From: a virus
Length of the DNA stretch: 49,733 nucleotides
IMG/VR virus record: IMGVR_UViG_3300007516_000029
Coordinates: 1 to 49,733 of that record
Strand: one strand, 5' to 3'
Position 1 is the first letter of the stretch. Every line of letters begins with the position of its first letter. A program made the position numbers and the translations under genes. The notes beneath the pieces are model-generated. The model was not told where the DNA came from. It searched no databases and worked only from the letters and a program-made list of their open reading frames with translations. Positions 16,914 to 24,729 of the stretch are shown here, piece by piece.

Positions 16914-17351
16914 ATGAAAACAGGAAAAGAAATAAAAACCACAACTAAAAACTACAATGTAGTCTTTGGAAGTGTCAATAACAAAACTCCAAGAGCAGTA
17001 TATATAAACATATCTGCTTGGGGAGAACCAACAAGTGAAGGTGATAACATTAATTATAACAGATTGATTAAAAACATAAACAAAAGAGTTAAACAATTAT
17101 TATACCTTACATTTGAAAACGATGAAACTTTTTCAAAGGATAAAACAATTGTAGATTTGGATATAAGGGAGTCTGGTATAAGGTTTGGTAAACGTAGTTT
17201 TATGAGTTGTGAAATAACATTGTTCTCGGACCTAAATATTCCTGTGAACACAGAATTTATGAAAAAAAAACTAAATGAAATCATTAATATCGTCACAAAG
17301 AAAGTTTTTGATAGCAATGATGATTTCGATTTTCATAAGAAAAAGAAATAA
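16914..17351 (+). CDS. Unknown 145-residue protein under a host-type promoter
   Basis: Basic at both ends (MKTGKEIKTTTKNY; DFHKKKK). The middle alternates strand-like segments (RAVYINISAWGEPTSEG; IVDLDIRESGIRFGKRSFMS) with helices. No catalytic motif, signal peptide or membrane segment is seen. It is a monocistronic unit: a consensus Bacteroidota promoter is directly upstream and an intrinsic terminator directly downstream. It would be expressed by host RNA polymerase although it sits in the late head block. This suggests an early role or a later insertion (a moron-like gene). I do not recognise a family. Confidence 0.65.
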   Translation: MKTGKEIKTTTKNYNVVFGSVNNKTPRAVYINISAWGEPTSEGDNINYNRLIKNINKRVKQLLYLTFENDETFSKDKTIVDLDIRESGIRFGKRSFMSCEITLFSDLNIPVNTEFMKKKLNEIINIVTKKVFDSNDDFDFHKKKK

Positions 17352-17374
17352 AAACAAATATAATAAGAAATAAG

Positions 17375-17405
17375 AAACCCTGTTCAATAAGAACGGGGTT
17401 TTTTT
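17375..17405 (+). terminator. intrinsic terminator before the protease gene
   Basis: Eleven-pair stem AAACCCTGTTC / GAACGGGGTTT with loop AATAA, followed by a T-run. Confidence 0.88.
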
Positions 17406-17416
17406 ATTTATAGAAC

Positions 17417-17426
17417 ATATTTATAT
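17417..17426 (+). promoter_or_regulatory. late-type promoter motif for the protease gene
   Basis: ATATTTATAT, 17 bases before the ATG at 17444 and directly after a terminator. Confidence 0.55.
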
Positions 17427-17443
17427 CTATAAACTAGCTAGAT

Positions 17444-18166
17444 ATGAATATAGATTATAATGAAATTAAAGTTCTTAAACGAGGACAAACTGGTTTTGGC
17501 TTTTTAATTGAACATGATGCTGGTTATATTAGCCCAGATGAACCTAGGAACCTTCCTTTCATTACTGAGATGAAGAAATTAGAAACAGGTAAACTTATAA
17601 TAGCAGAACCATTAGTAGTGTATGTTATTTTACAGAAATACGGTATTCTAAATAAAAACGGAAGAGTTTACCCAGAGAAAGTATTAAGAAGACAAGACGC
17701 GCTTTATCAAAACGCTATTAAAGAACGTAGTGCAATTGGTGAATTAGACCATCCAGAAAGCTCAATTATATCTGGTGATAGAATTTCACACAATATTATA
17801 GAAACATGGTGGGAAGGACATACTCTCATGGGAAAAATGGAAATTTTAATGACCCCAGGTTATATAAAATTCGGTATCGTTTCAACCAAAGGTGACCAAG
17901 TTGCCGATTTACTACGACACAGAATAAAAATAGGTGTATCATCTAGGGGTGTTGGAAGTCTTATTGATGGGGAAAACGGTGAACAGATTGTACAAGATGA
18001 CTTTGAAATAATTTGTTGGGATATCGTTACCGCACCTTCAACACCAGATGCGTGGATATTTAAAAACATAGAATCAGCTAGACCTTACGTAGAAGGAGTT
18101 GAAAATAAAATCACAAATATATCTTTAAACTTAATAAATAAACTTGACAAATTTTTATTTGATTAA
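17444..18166 (+). CDS. Prohead protease (gp21-like serine protease)
   Basis: Maturation protease of T4-type heads. It cleaves scaffold, capsid and internal proteins after (L/I)xE. The signatures are clear: NKNGRVYPEKVL (about 70-81), SAIGELDHPESS with the catalytic His103, and KIGVSSRGVGS with the nucleophile in the Ser166/Ser167 pair. DIVTAPSTPDAWIF follows near 195-209. At 240 residues it is close to T4 gp21 (212). It has its own late-type motif and is followed by scaffold and capsid genes in T4 order. Candidate substrates in this window are the capsid protein (LTE-A at 58-61), the scaffold, and several N-terminally tagged neighbours. Confidence 0.94.
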   Translation: MNIDYNEIKVLKRGQTGFGFLIEHDAGYISPDEPRNLPFITEMKKLETGKLIIAEPLVVYVILQKYGILNKNGRVYPEKVLRRQDALYQNAIKERSAIGELDHPESSIISGDRISHNIIETWWEGHTLMGKMEILMTPGYIKFGIVSTKGDQVADLLRHRIKIGVSSRGVGSLIDGENGEQIVQDDFEIICWDIVTAPSTPDAWIFKNIESARPYVEGVENKITNISLNLINKLDKFLFD

Positions 18167-18205
18167 TTTATTTTAACTCAAAAAAGACTTTTCAACAAAA
18201 GATAT

Positions 18206-18215
18206 ATATTTATTA
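18206..18215 (+). promoter_or_regulatory. late-type promoter motif for scaffold and capsid
   Basis: ATATTTATTA, 57 bases before the ATG at 18272. It probably serves both scaffold and capsid genes, since none is found between them. The leader contains AGGTGATTTAATTACCT, a small inverted repeat (18222-18238). Confidence 0.5.
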
Positions 18216-18271
18216 TCAAATAAGGTGATTTAATTACCTGATAATTTTAGCAAAAAAACTTAAACATTAAA

Positions 18272-19531
18272 ATGGCAGATAATAAATCAATACTTGAAGA
18301 AGCTCTTTTGGATATCAAAAATATTCAAAACGCTCTTAATGCCAACACAAAAGAAATACTTCGTAGTGTAACTAGAGAAGAAATTGACAGTGTGGTGAAA
18401 GAATCCTTAAAAGAAGGGATTTATGACGAAGAAGATATTGAAACTGACGAATTAGGTATGGATGCTGATGCAGCATCAACCGATATCGAAAGTGGAATGG
18501 ACGCTTCACTTGATGGTGGGTTAGATGACATGCAAGGCTCTGAAGAAGTGGCTCCAGAAATGGAACCAGAAATGGGAATGGACGCACCAGCGTTGGACGG
18601 AGAAGAAATGGATTTAACAGGTTCATCAGATGATGACATAATCGCAATTTACAAGAAATTGACTGGCGAAGATGAAATCGAAATTATAGGTGATGAAATT
18701 CATCTAACAGTATCCGAACCAGGACAATACGTAATCAAAACATCAGACGTTACATCAGCTCCAGCAATGGGTGGTGGAATGGACTCAGGAATGGGTGACG
18801 AAATGGGTGATGAAATGGGTGACGTAGATTACGAAATCGAAATGGGTGACGAAGAAGAAGAAGGTGGTGAGCCATCTGATTTAGTTCCAGTAGATGACGA
18901 AGGTGAAGGAGAGGGTGAAGAAGCTGGCGAAACACCAGATTTCGGTGGTGATGATGAAGAAGAGGAAGAAGAAGTCGAACCAATCGATGAACAAATTCCA
19001 GTTGGCTCTGGCCAAGCTCATCGTTTACAAGCAAAGCAAACCAAAGGGGTTCCTTTAGGTGCTGGTGCTGACAACCTAAGAGAAGCTGTCGCAGCTAAAA
19101 AATTAGTTTCTGAAACGAGTAGAAAATATAATATGTTATTAACTGAAGCTAACAAAATCAAAACTGAGAACGTAGAGTTCAGAAAAGCTTTGAAAGAATT
19201 TAGAACAAAGTTAGTGGAAACAGTAGTATTCAATAGTAACCTTACATATGTAACTAAATTGTTTACTGAACACACAACAACTAAGAGTGAAAAACAAAGC
19301 ATCATTTTAAGATTTGATGAAGAAGTTTCTAACCTTAAAGAATCTAAAAAGTTATACAAATCTATCGTGAATGAATTGGAATCTAGAAAACCAATTTCTG
19401 AATCAATAGAAAGAAAAATAATCAAAGAGGCAACAAGCAGTTCTTCAAAACAATTGAACGAAAGTACCGCATACGTTGACCCATCAATTCGAAGAATTAA
19501 CGATTTAATACACAGAATTGAAAAAAAATAA
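18272..19531 (+). CDS. Prohead scaffold/core protein (gp22-like)
   Basis: 419 residues. A helical N terminus (1-60) is followed by a very acidic low-complexity middle (about 60-245) with tandem GDEM repeats (bases about 18792-18830). A long helical C-terminal part (about 270-419) comes last. No strong sequence signature is expected in this family. The call rests on position between protease and major capsid protein, acidity, helicity and processing sites. Sites of the form (L/I)xE-small occur at LEE-A (8-11), LTE-A near 290, IKE-A near 387 and LNE-S near 397. That fits a core that is digested to peptides during maturation, as T4 gp22 is. It is followed after 24 bases by the capsid gene without a separate promoter motif. 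Confidence 0.82.
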   Translation: MADNKSILEEALLDIKNIQNALNANTKEILRSVTREEIDSVVKESLKEGIYDEEDIETDELGMDADAASTDIESGMDASLDGGLDDMQGSEEVAPEMEPEMGMDAPALDGEEMDLTGSSDDDIIAIYKKLTGEDEIEIIGDEIHLTVSEPGQYVIKTSDVTSAPAMGGGMDSGMGDEMGDEMGDVDYEIEMGDEEEEGGEPSDLVPVDDEGEGEGEEAGETPDFGGDDEEEEEEVEPIDEQIPVGSGQAHRLQAKQTKGVPLGAGADNLREAVAAKKLVSETSRKYNMLLTEANKIKTENVEFRKALKEFRTKLVETVVFNSNLTYVTKLFTEHTTTKSEKQSIILRFDEEVSNLKESKKLYKSIVNELESRKPISESIERKIIKEATSSSSKQLNESTAYVDPSIRRINDLIHRIEKK

Positions 19532-19555
19532 CCAAAAATAAAAACAAATAAAACT

Positions 19556-21448
19556 ATGTCACATTTATTAACATCTGGACAAGTGGGTAATATCGGATTG
19601 AACCACATGAAGGCTATCCGTTTGGAAACTCAAACAAAATGGGAATCATTAGGTTTCCTTGACGGTCTTAAAGGCCATGTAAAAGAAAACGTTGCTCAAT
19701 TATATGAAAACCAAGCGTCTTCATTATTGACTGAAGCGACAACAGCGTCATCTTCTGGTTCTTTCGAAACAGTTGTGTTCCCTATTGTTCGTAGAGTTTT
19801 CTCTAAATTATTGGCTAACGATATCGTTTCTGTACAAGCTATGAACATGCCAATCGGTAAATTGTTCTTCTTTGTACCACAAACATCTAGCCGTGTTAAC
19901 GGTGCTAACCCAGCTCTTGCTGGTAACAACTATAATGGCCTTTCTTCAAGCAACGCTACTTATGGTACTCAATTTTCTGCTCACACAGGTCTTAACGGTG
20001 AACATGATGGTTCTGCAACTTCGGCTGCTGTTCCAGCAATCGTTGCTACTAACGGAGTTAAATTGACTCAAATGCAAGCTAAGAACTTGTATGACGCATT
20101 CTACAACGATGGTCTATTCGATAACTCTAAAGGTACTTTAACAATGAAGACGTATGCTATCACAGATGCAAACGCAAACTTCTTGAATGCTGATGGTAGT
20201 ATGACAGTATTAGGTGCTGCGGCTTCTTTCCCAGTTGCAACTGACGGTTCTGTAAGAGGTTTACTTCTTACTATGAGTGGATTCACTGGTGGTGCTGGTG
20301 CGGCTAATGGTCGTGAAGTATTAACTGGTCCTGATGGTAACAACATGGATACTGAATCATTCTTGGCATCATTGCATTGTGTAACAACAAACGGAATTCT
20401 TGACCGTGATGGTAACACTATTGTTAAAGCTGGTCAATCAGTTCCATTCCGTTTGGTATCGCAACAATACGGTAAAGCAATCGTTCAATCAACTGGTTCT
20501 TTAACTACACCTAATGGTGTTATGTTCGTTGAGGTTGACTTACGTCACCCAGTTGGTACGACTGAAGTTGGGGCTGTAAATCCTGGAACTTCAACATTTG
20601 ATGGTTACGTTGGAGCTTCTGCAACAACTGTATCAGCATATACTACAACAGCTGGATTAGTTTTCGGTTGGGCTGAATACGCTTCTCTTGAACTAGAAAC
20701 AGAACTTGGTGAAGTTTCTTTCAAATTGGATGAAGTTGTTGTTGCTGTTGAAGAAAGAAAACTACGTGCAACGTGGTCACCAGAATTAGCGCAAGATGTT
20801 AGTGCATTCCAAAACATCGATGCTGAAGCTGAATTAACAGCTATGCTTTCTGAGCAAGTTGCTGCGGAAATTGACCGTGAAATCCTAAGAGACCTTCGTA
20901 CAGCTGCTGCATGGCAACTTCGTTGGGATTATAACGGATGGAGACGTGCTGCTACATCTGCTAACCCTTACACTCAAAAAGACTGGAACCAAACTCTTAT
21001 CACAAGAGTTAACCAATTGAGTGCTCAAATCCACAAGTCAACTCTTCGTGGTGGTGCTAACTTCATCGTTGTTTCTTCTGAAATCAGCGCAATCTTCGAT
21101 GACTTAGAATACTTCCACGTTTCTGATGCCAACCCAGAGCAAGACTCTTACAACATGGGTATCGAAAGAATTGGTACTTTAAGTGGCCGTTACCAAGTGT
21201 ACCGTGACCCTTATGCACCAGCTTACTCAATAATTGTAGGACATAAAGGTAAATCATTATTGGATACTGGTTACATCTACGCACCATACGTGCCTTTGCA
21301 ACTTACACCAACAATGTATAACCCTTTCAACTTCGCACCAGTGAAGGGTATCATGACTCGTTATGCTAAAAAAATTGTTAACAACAGATTTTACGGGCAT
21401 GTACGTGTAGATGGAGTACCAACATTTAACATCGCAGAATTGAGATAA
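19556..21448 (+). CDS. Major capsid protein (gp23-like)
   Basis: Forms the hexamers of the head shell. Typical gp23 features are the N-terminal propeptide with HMKAIRLETQTKWESLGFLDG, then SSLLTE-ATTASSS (a predicted prohead-protease cut after Glu60). FETVVFPIVRRVFSKLLAND and MPIGKLFFFVPQTS follow. The C-terminal half has FKLDEVVVAVEERKLRATWS, DAEAELTAMLSEQVAAEIDR, GGANFIVVSSEISAI and FYGHVRVDGVPTFN near the end. The precursor has 630 residues (T4 gp23: 521), with extra loops rich in Ala, Gly and Thr at about 110-300. Codon choice differs visibly from its neighbours (frequent AAC, TTC, CGT), as expected for the most highly expressed gene. A strong terminator follows. Confidence 0.95.
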   Translation: MSHLLTSGQVGNIGLNHMKAIRLETQTKWESLGFLDGLKGHVKENVAQLYENQASSLLTEATTASSSGSFETVVFPIVRRVFSKLLANDIVSVQAMNMPIGKLFFFVPQTSSRVNGANPALAGNNYNGLSSSNATYGTQFSAHTGLNGEHDGSATSAAVPAIVATNGVKLTQMQAKNLYDAFYNDGLFDNSKGTLTMKTYAITDANANFLNADGSMTVLGAAASFPVATDGSVRGLLLTMSGFTGGAGAANGREVLTGPDGNNMDTESFLASLHCVTTNGILDRDGNTIVKAGQSVPFRLVSQQYGKAIVQSTGSLTTPNGVMFVEVDLRHPVGTTEVGAVNPGTSTFDGYVGASATTVSAYTTTAGLVFGWAEYASLELETELGEVSFKLDEVVVAVEERKLRATWSPELAQDVSAFQNIDAEAELTAMLSEQVAAEIDREILRDLRTAAAWQLRWDYNGWRRAATSANPYTQKDWNQTLITRVNQLSAQIHKSTLRGGANFIVVSSEISAIFDDLEYFHVSDANPEQDSYNMGIERIGTLSGRYQVYRDPYAPAYSIIVGHKGKSLLDTGYIYAPYVPLQLTPTMYNPFNFAPVKGIMTRYAKKIVNNRFYGHVRVDGVPTFNIAELR

Positions 21449-21466
21449 TCAATACTATACAAACTT

Positions 21467-21494
21467 AAAAGGTGGATTTATTTCCACCTTTTTT
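21467..21494 (+). terminator. intrinsic terminator after the capsid gene
   Basis: Ten-pair stem AAAAGGTGGA / TCCACCTTTT with loop TTTATT, continuing into a T-run. Confidence 0.88.
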
Positions 21495-21504
21495 GTTTAA
21501 TATA

Positions 21505-21536
21505 CTTGACTTTATTAACTATTATTAGTATATTTA
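21505..21536 (+). promoter_or_regulatory. Bacteroidota-type promoter for the HNH gene
   Basis: -33-like CTTG (21505-21508) and -7-like TATATTTA (21529-21536, last base A instead of G), 20 bases apart and 13 bases before the ATG. Confidence 0.5.
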
Positions 21537-21549
21537 CAAAAAAGAAATT

Positions 21550-22233
21550 ATGAGTAAAAAAATAGAATTAACACCAGAACAAATAATTGAGTGTGTTAGA
21601 TTATATAATAATGAACTATTGGGGTCAACTAGTATTAGTGAGAAGATGGGAATCCATAAAACAATAATATTACGAACGCTGAAAGAAAATGGTGTTGTTA
21701 CGGGTCCATCTGGTAGAAGAAATATTGGTGGTAAATCAGTTTCTGATAAAAAATATGCAGAAAAGAATAAAGAAAAATTAAACGAATACCATAAAACATG
21801 GTCAAAAGAAAACCATAAAGTGTTAAAAAACTATCACTCTAAATGGAGAGATGAAAATAGAGAACATATAAATAAATACAAGCGTGATTATGAACGTAAG
21901 AGACGTACTGAAGACCCTAAGTATCGTTTAGGTGTTAGAACACGTACAGCTGTCTGGCAATTGCTTAAAGAACGTAATATCGATAAGGCTAATAAGACTT
22001 TTAATTTACTTGGTTACACCATTGAAGAGTTGATGATTCATTTAGAGAAACAATTCACTGATGGTATGACTTGGGAGAACTATGGTGAATGGCATGTGGA
22101 CCATAAGAAACCAATGACATTATTTGAGTTTCATAGTACAGATGATGAAGGGTTTAAAGAGTGTTGGTCATTGGATAATCTTCAACCATTATGGGAAAAA
22201 GATAACCTTTCTAAGGGTATAAGATATTTATAA
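21550..22233 (+). CDS. Free-standing HNH homing endonuclease
   Basis: A 227-residue predicted DNA endonuclease. The N terminus has a helix-turn-helix-like segment (about 8-50, SISEKMGIHKTIILRTLKEN). A very basic helical linker follows (about 65-120, repeated K/N/R-rich helices), then a C-terminal HNH core with WHVDHKKPM and LDNLQPLWEKDNLSKG. This architecture is common in phage homing endonucleases of the intron-encoded HNH type. No intron boundary is obvious in the adjacent capsid gene, so it appears free-standing. It has its own host-type promoter right after the capsid terminator, as for a self-contained mobile insertion. Its last 26 bases recur at 23498-23523. Confidence 0.88.
   Translation: MSKKIELTPEQIIECVRLYNNELLGSTSISEKMGIHKTIILRTLKENGVVTGPSGRRNIGGKSVSDKKYAEKNKEKLNEYHKTWSKENHKVLKNYHSKWRDENREHINKYKRDYERKRRTEDPKYRLGVRTRTAVWQLLKERNIDKANKTFNLLGYTIEELMIHLEKQFTDGMTWENYGEWHVDHKKPMTLFEFHSTDDEGFKECWSLDNLQPLWEKDNLSKGIRYL
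22224..22233 (+). promoter_or_regulatory. late-type promoter motif inside the HNH stop region
   Basis: ATATTTATAA formed by the last codons and stop of the HNH gene, 24 bases before the ATG at 22258. Confidence 0.45.
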
Positions 22234-22257
22234 ATAACTAAATAACTGTTAAGAATA

Positions 22258-22776
22258 ATGAAGATATTACCAATATACGAAAATCTTTTAAATTTTGATT
22301 GTAGTAAAGCAAAGGTGACTCCAGAAATAGCTGCTGAAGTAAGTAAGTTCAATACTGATGAGGAATTTCTTAGAGCTGGTGGTTTATCAACTTCAGCACT
22401 ACATAGGGCTGCATTTGGTTTTACTGATTCAGATATTGAAACTCTTATACCAAACCAATTAAAAATTAAGTGGAAAGATGATTGGAATAATGTTAAATGG
22501 GAACAACAACAAAGTGGTTTATCCAAAATAGCTTATGCTAATAGAATTGATTTGTCCGAACCAATAGATGTTGTGTATGAAAAAAATAACTTTTATGTAG
22601 ATGACGGACATCATAGATTATTTGCAGCTACGATTCTTAAACGCCCACTTAATGTTAATCTTGAAATACACCAAAATCCAATCGATAACTTAGGAATCAC
22701 TGATTATGACCAATACCATAGATGTGTTTTTAAAAAAATAAAATCAAATGAAACAACTAATAAAAAGAATACTTAG
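22258..22776 (+). CDS. ParB/sulfiredoxin-like domain protein
   Basis: 172 residues. The C-terminal half has EPIDVVYEKNNFYVDDGHHR (residues 101-120) followed by LFAATILKRPLNVNLEI. This is the typical ParB/sulfiredoxin-fold core (substrate-pocket DGHHR motif). The N-terminal part is helical and may be a recognition region. ParB-fold proteins in phages include nucleases, CTPases and ADP-ribosylation-like or kinase-like enzymes, so the activity cannot be fixed. No helix-turn-helix domain of a partition ParB is present. Its last 29 bases overlap the next gene. Confidence 0.7.
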   Translation: MKILPIYENLLNFDCSKAKVTPEIAAEVSKFNTDEEFLRAGGLSTSALHRAAFGFTDSDIETLIPNQLKIKWKDDWNNVKWEQQQSGLSKIAYANRIDLSEPIDVVYEKNNFYVDDGHHRLFAATILKRPLNVNLEIHQNPIDNLGITDYDQYHRCVFKKIKSNETTNKKNT

Positions 22777-23488
22777 AGAGGGTTTATTAACTGAAAAATT
22801 AACTAATATCGATGAAGATGTTAATCTACTTTACACCAGTTTTTTTGAATATGACGTTAAGAAATTAGAAAAAACTGGTTTGATTACTAATGATTTGTTT
22901 CTTGTTAATGAGACTAACACATCTATTTTAAAAACTGAGGATTGTGTTAAAGCAAACGAAAGTAATAATTGTGTAATTCTTATAAATGAAGGTAGCAATT
23001 TCTATAAACCAAGCACTAAAAAAATTAGTATTAGTGTAAATGATGACGCTATAAATTATGTTAAAGATTACTTTGGTGGTGATTTAACCCAAGGAGAAGG
23101 TTTAATATTAAAAGAGTTTACTGAAGAAAAAATTAAAGGCTCTATCCACCACGAATTGGTTCATTGGATTGATGATACATTAAACAATCGACATCTTAGT
23201 AAGAGATTAAATAAAACCGCTGAAGCTGGAACACTAGATTTAAATAACATACCAGTTAACTCTACTAAATTTGAAATTCAAGCTCAAATACATAATATAA
23301 AACAATTATACAATAAACATTCTGATATATGGGATACCTTAAGTTTTGAAGACATGATAAAATATTCACCACCATTAAATACTGTTTTCAAAAATTTACC
23401 TAAAGTTTTTAAAACTAGATGGATTAGAGATTTAAAAACTAGAATGTATAGAGAAAATTTATTAGGTAAAAACATGAATAACAGTTAA
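22748..23488 (+). CDS. Zincin-type metallopeptidase with probable capsid-targeting N terminus
   Basis: 246 residues. SIHHELVHWIDD holds the HExxH zinc motif at 135-139 (His135, Glu136, His139). The third ligand is not certain. Glu224 or the acidic residues after LNNRHLSK are candidates. The N terminus, MKQLIKRILREGLLTEKLTN, resembles the short capsid-targeting sequences of T4 internal proteins. It has two (L/I)xE sites, LRE-G (9-12) and LTE-K (14-17). No signal peptide is seen, so a cytoplasmic or injected role is more likely than secretion. It overlaps the ParB-like gene by 29 bases. The activity is supported by the motif only. Confidence 0.72.
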   Translation: MKQLIKRILREGLLTEKLTNIDEDVNLLYTSFFEYDVKKLEKTGLITNDLFLVNETNTSILKTEDCVKANESNNCVILINEGSNFYKPSTKKISISVNDDAINYVKDYFGGDLTQGEGLILKEFTEEKIKGSIHHELVHWIDDTLNNRHLSKRLNKTAEAGTLDLNNIPVNSTKFEIQAQIHNIKQLYNKHSDIWDTLSFEDMIKYSPPLNTVFKNLPKVFKTRWIRDLKTRMYRENLLGKNMNNS

Positions 23489-23497
23489 TATGGTATA

Positions 23498-23523
23498 CTT
23501 TCTAAGGGTATGAGATATTTATA
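23498..23523 (+). repeat. Second copy of the HNH gene's 3' end (26 bp, one mismatch)
   Basis: The sequence matches 22207-22232 (the end of the HNH gene, LSKGIRYL) at 25 of 26 positions and includes the late-type motif. It is either a remnant of another endonuclease copy or a duplicated promoter segment. Confidence 0.7.
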
Positions 23524-23524
23524 T
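23515..23524 (+). promoter_or_regulatory. late-type promoter motif
   Basis: ATATTTATAT, 14 bases before the ATG at 23539. Confidence 0.5.
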
Positions 23525-23538
23525 AAAAAGAAAACACT

Positions 23539-23823
23539 ATGAGAAAACAAGAAAAACTAGAAAATATGTTAAAGAAAAACATATTAGTAGAACAAGAATT
23601 TATCAATAAAGAACTAACGGAAAACGAAGGTGGTAATGGTATCAATTTTAGGTCTCTATTAGATGGTGAATTAGCTATGGCCGCAAGTCAGCTTGATTTA
23701 AATGATTATCGTCAAAGAAATGAATTCATAAGTAAATTAGAAAACAGATTGAGTGAAAGTGATTGGATATCTATGTCTAATGGAACTTCTTTTGAAAAAA
23801 CATTTACACCGTCACAAAGATAA
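23539..23823 (+). CDS. Small unknown protein with MRKQ-type N terminus
   Basis: 94 residues, helical and charged. The first 28 residues (MRKQEKLENMLKKNILVEQE then FINKEL) align with those of the 26545-27048 minus-strand protein (MRKQDKLNSLKKANLLLEER then YISERI), while the remainders differ. A shared N-terminal module with variable cargo suggests a targeting or docking tag. It lies nine bases before the next gene and behind its own late-type motif. No catalytic motif is visible. Confidence 0.65.
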   Translation: MRKQEKLENMLKKNILVEQEFINKELTENEGGNGINFRSLLDGELAMAASQLDLNDYRQRNEFISKLENRLSESDWISMSNGTSFEKTFTPSQR

Positions 23824-23831
23824 TTCATTTT

Positions 23832-24596
23832 ATGGATAATTTAATAAAGAAGCTACTTAGAGAATCACTTAAGTTAAGAGAAAATGTTGAGTCTAGAAAA
23901 GACTTTTTTGAACGTTTTAAATTAAAAAATTCTAACCCTAGTTTTATTGAAGATAGTTTTAAAAATCCAGAATTTGATTTTAGATTATCCAATGGTGGTG
24001 GTGTTGTTTCTCATAATTATAGAAGCGGGATGAGAAATAAATGTGAAAGAAATGTATTCAATTTCATAAAAAATACTGCCAGAAATAGTAATAGATACTA
24101 TCCCGTTAGTGGCTGGGGTTTCCTTCAGAGTACAACATATTTTGAACATTTTTGGGTGTATGATTCTCTTAAAGATTTATATATTGAGTTAACACCAATG
24201 GAAAACGAACAAAATGGTATGTTATATGGGTATGGTGGTGTTATAAATAAAGAAATTAATGATGACATACTCAAAGCTGAAAATTTCTTTGATGTGGATT
24301 TTTTGCGTGGTAAAAGTAGTCAGTCTTTATTTAAAAACTTTTCAGATAAAGAAACCAATATAAATTCAATTTCTGATAGGTCCAATACCCCAGACTTATT
24401 TGATTTAATTAAATCACATCAAGGATATACCGAACTTAAAAAATTTATTGACAGTGAAGGAATTACATCAGTAGATGAATTGAAGGGAGAGGTTCGAAGA
24501 ATTAAAAATGTGATGGATACTGTTAGAAGTAGTCGTGAATATAATTTCTTCGAAAACTTACTAAAACAAATACAATCTTTAAATGACTTAGAGTAA
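23832..24596 (+). CDS. Unknown protein, possible cysteine-peptidase/transglutaminase-like, tagged N terminus
   Basis: 254 residues. The N terminus MDNLIKKLLRESLKLREN resembles that of the metallopeptidase gene and has LRE-S at 9-12. The central region has NKCERNVFNFIKN (Cys71), RYYPVSGWGFL, and FEHFWVYDSLKDLYIELTPM (His106, Asp111). A Cys, then a His followed closely by an acidic residue in strand-rich sequence recalls papain/transglutaminase-like folds, where HxWV...WIDLTP patterns are frequent. This is a weak inference without a known family match. The C-terminal third (about 180-254) is a helical, charged region. It could be a co-packaged effector. It is followed by a terminator. Confidence 0.6.
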   Translation: MDNLIKKLLRESLKLRENVESRKDFFERFKLKNSNPSFIEDSFKNPEFDFRLSNGGGVVSHNYRSGMRNKCERNVFNFIKNTARNSNRYYPVSGWGFLQSTTYFEHFWVYDSLKDLYIELTPMENEQNGMLYGYGGVINKEINDDILKAENFFDVDFLRGKSSQSLFKNFSDKETNINSISDRSNTPDLFDLIKSHQGYTELKKFIDSEGITSVDELKGEVRRIKNVMDTVRSSREYNFFENLLKQIQSLNDLE

Positions 24597-24600
24597 AACA

Positions 24601-24633
24601 AAAAAACCGAAGAAACAAATCCTCGGTTTTTTT
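24601..24633. terminator. bidirectional intrinsic terminator
   Basis: Stem AAAAAACCGA / TCGGTTTTTT with a 12-base loop. T-runs are present on both strands, so it can end the plus-strand string at 24596 and, on the minus strand, the old 3' end of the zinc-ribbon gene. Confidence 0.75.
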
Positions 24634-24651
24634 ATACGTTAACTTTTTTAT

Positions 24652-24708
24652 TTAGGTTTTGGTACCGCAGTTACTACAGAATATAAGTCTTTTTTTTAAA
24701 ATATCATG
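24652..24708 (-). pseudogene. Orphan zinc-ribbon 3' end separated from its gene
   Basis: The minus strand reads HDILKKRLIFCSNCGTKT and then a stop at 24652-24654. It aligns with the last residues of the 25512-26393 protein (DKFCSQCAKKV, stop), including the stop position. No start is present. It looks like the original C-terminal end of that gene, stranded when the LAGLIDADG gene (24730-25515) inserted with a replacement 3' end. Confidence 0.55.
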
Positions 24709-24718
24709 ATATTTATAA
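24709..24718 (+). promoter_or_regulatory. late-type promoter motif for the LAGLIDADG gene
   Basis: ATATTTATAA, 11 bases before the chosen ATG at 24730. Confidence 0.45.
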
Positions 24719-24729
24719 TAAAACAAAAT

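Noticed and set aside
21449-22257. Group I intron around the HNH gene
   Set aside because: The capsid gene ends normally before its terminator and the next gene starts normally. No exon is interrupted, and the HNH gene has its own promoter.
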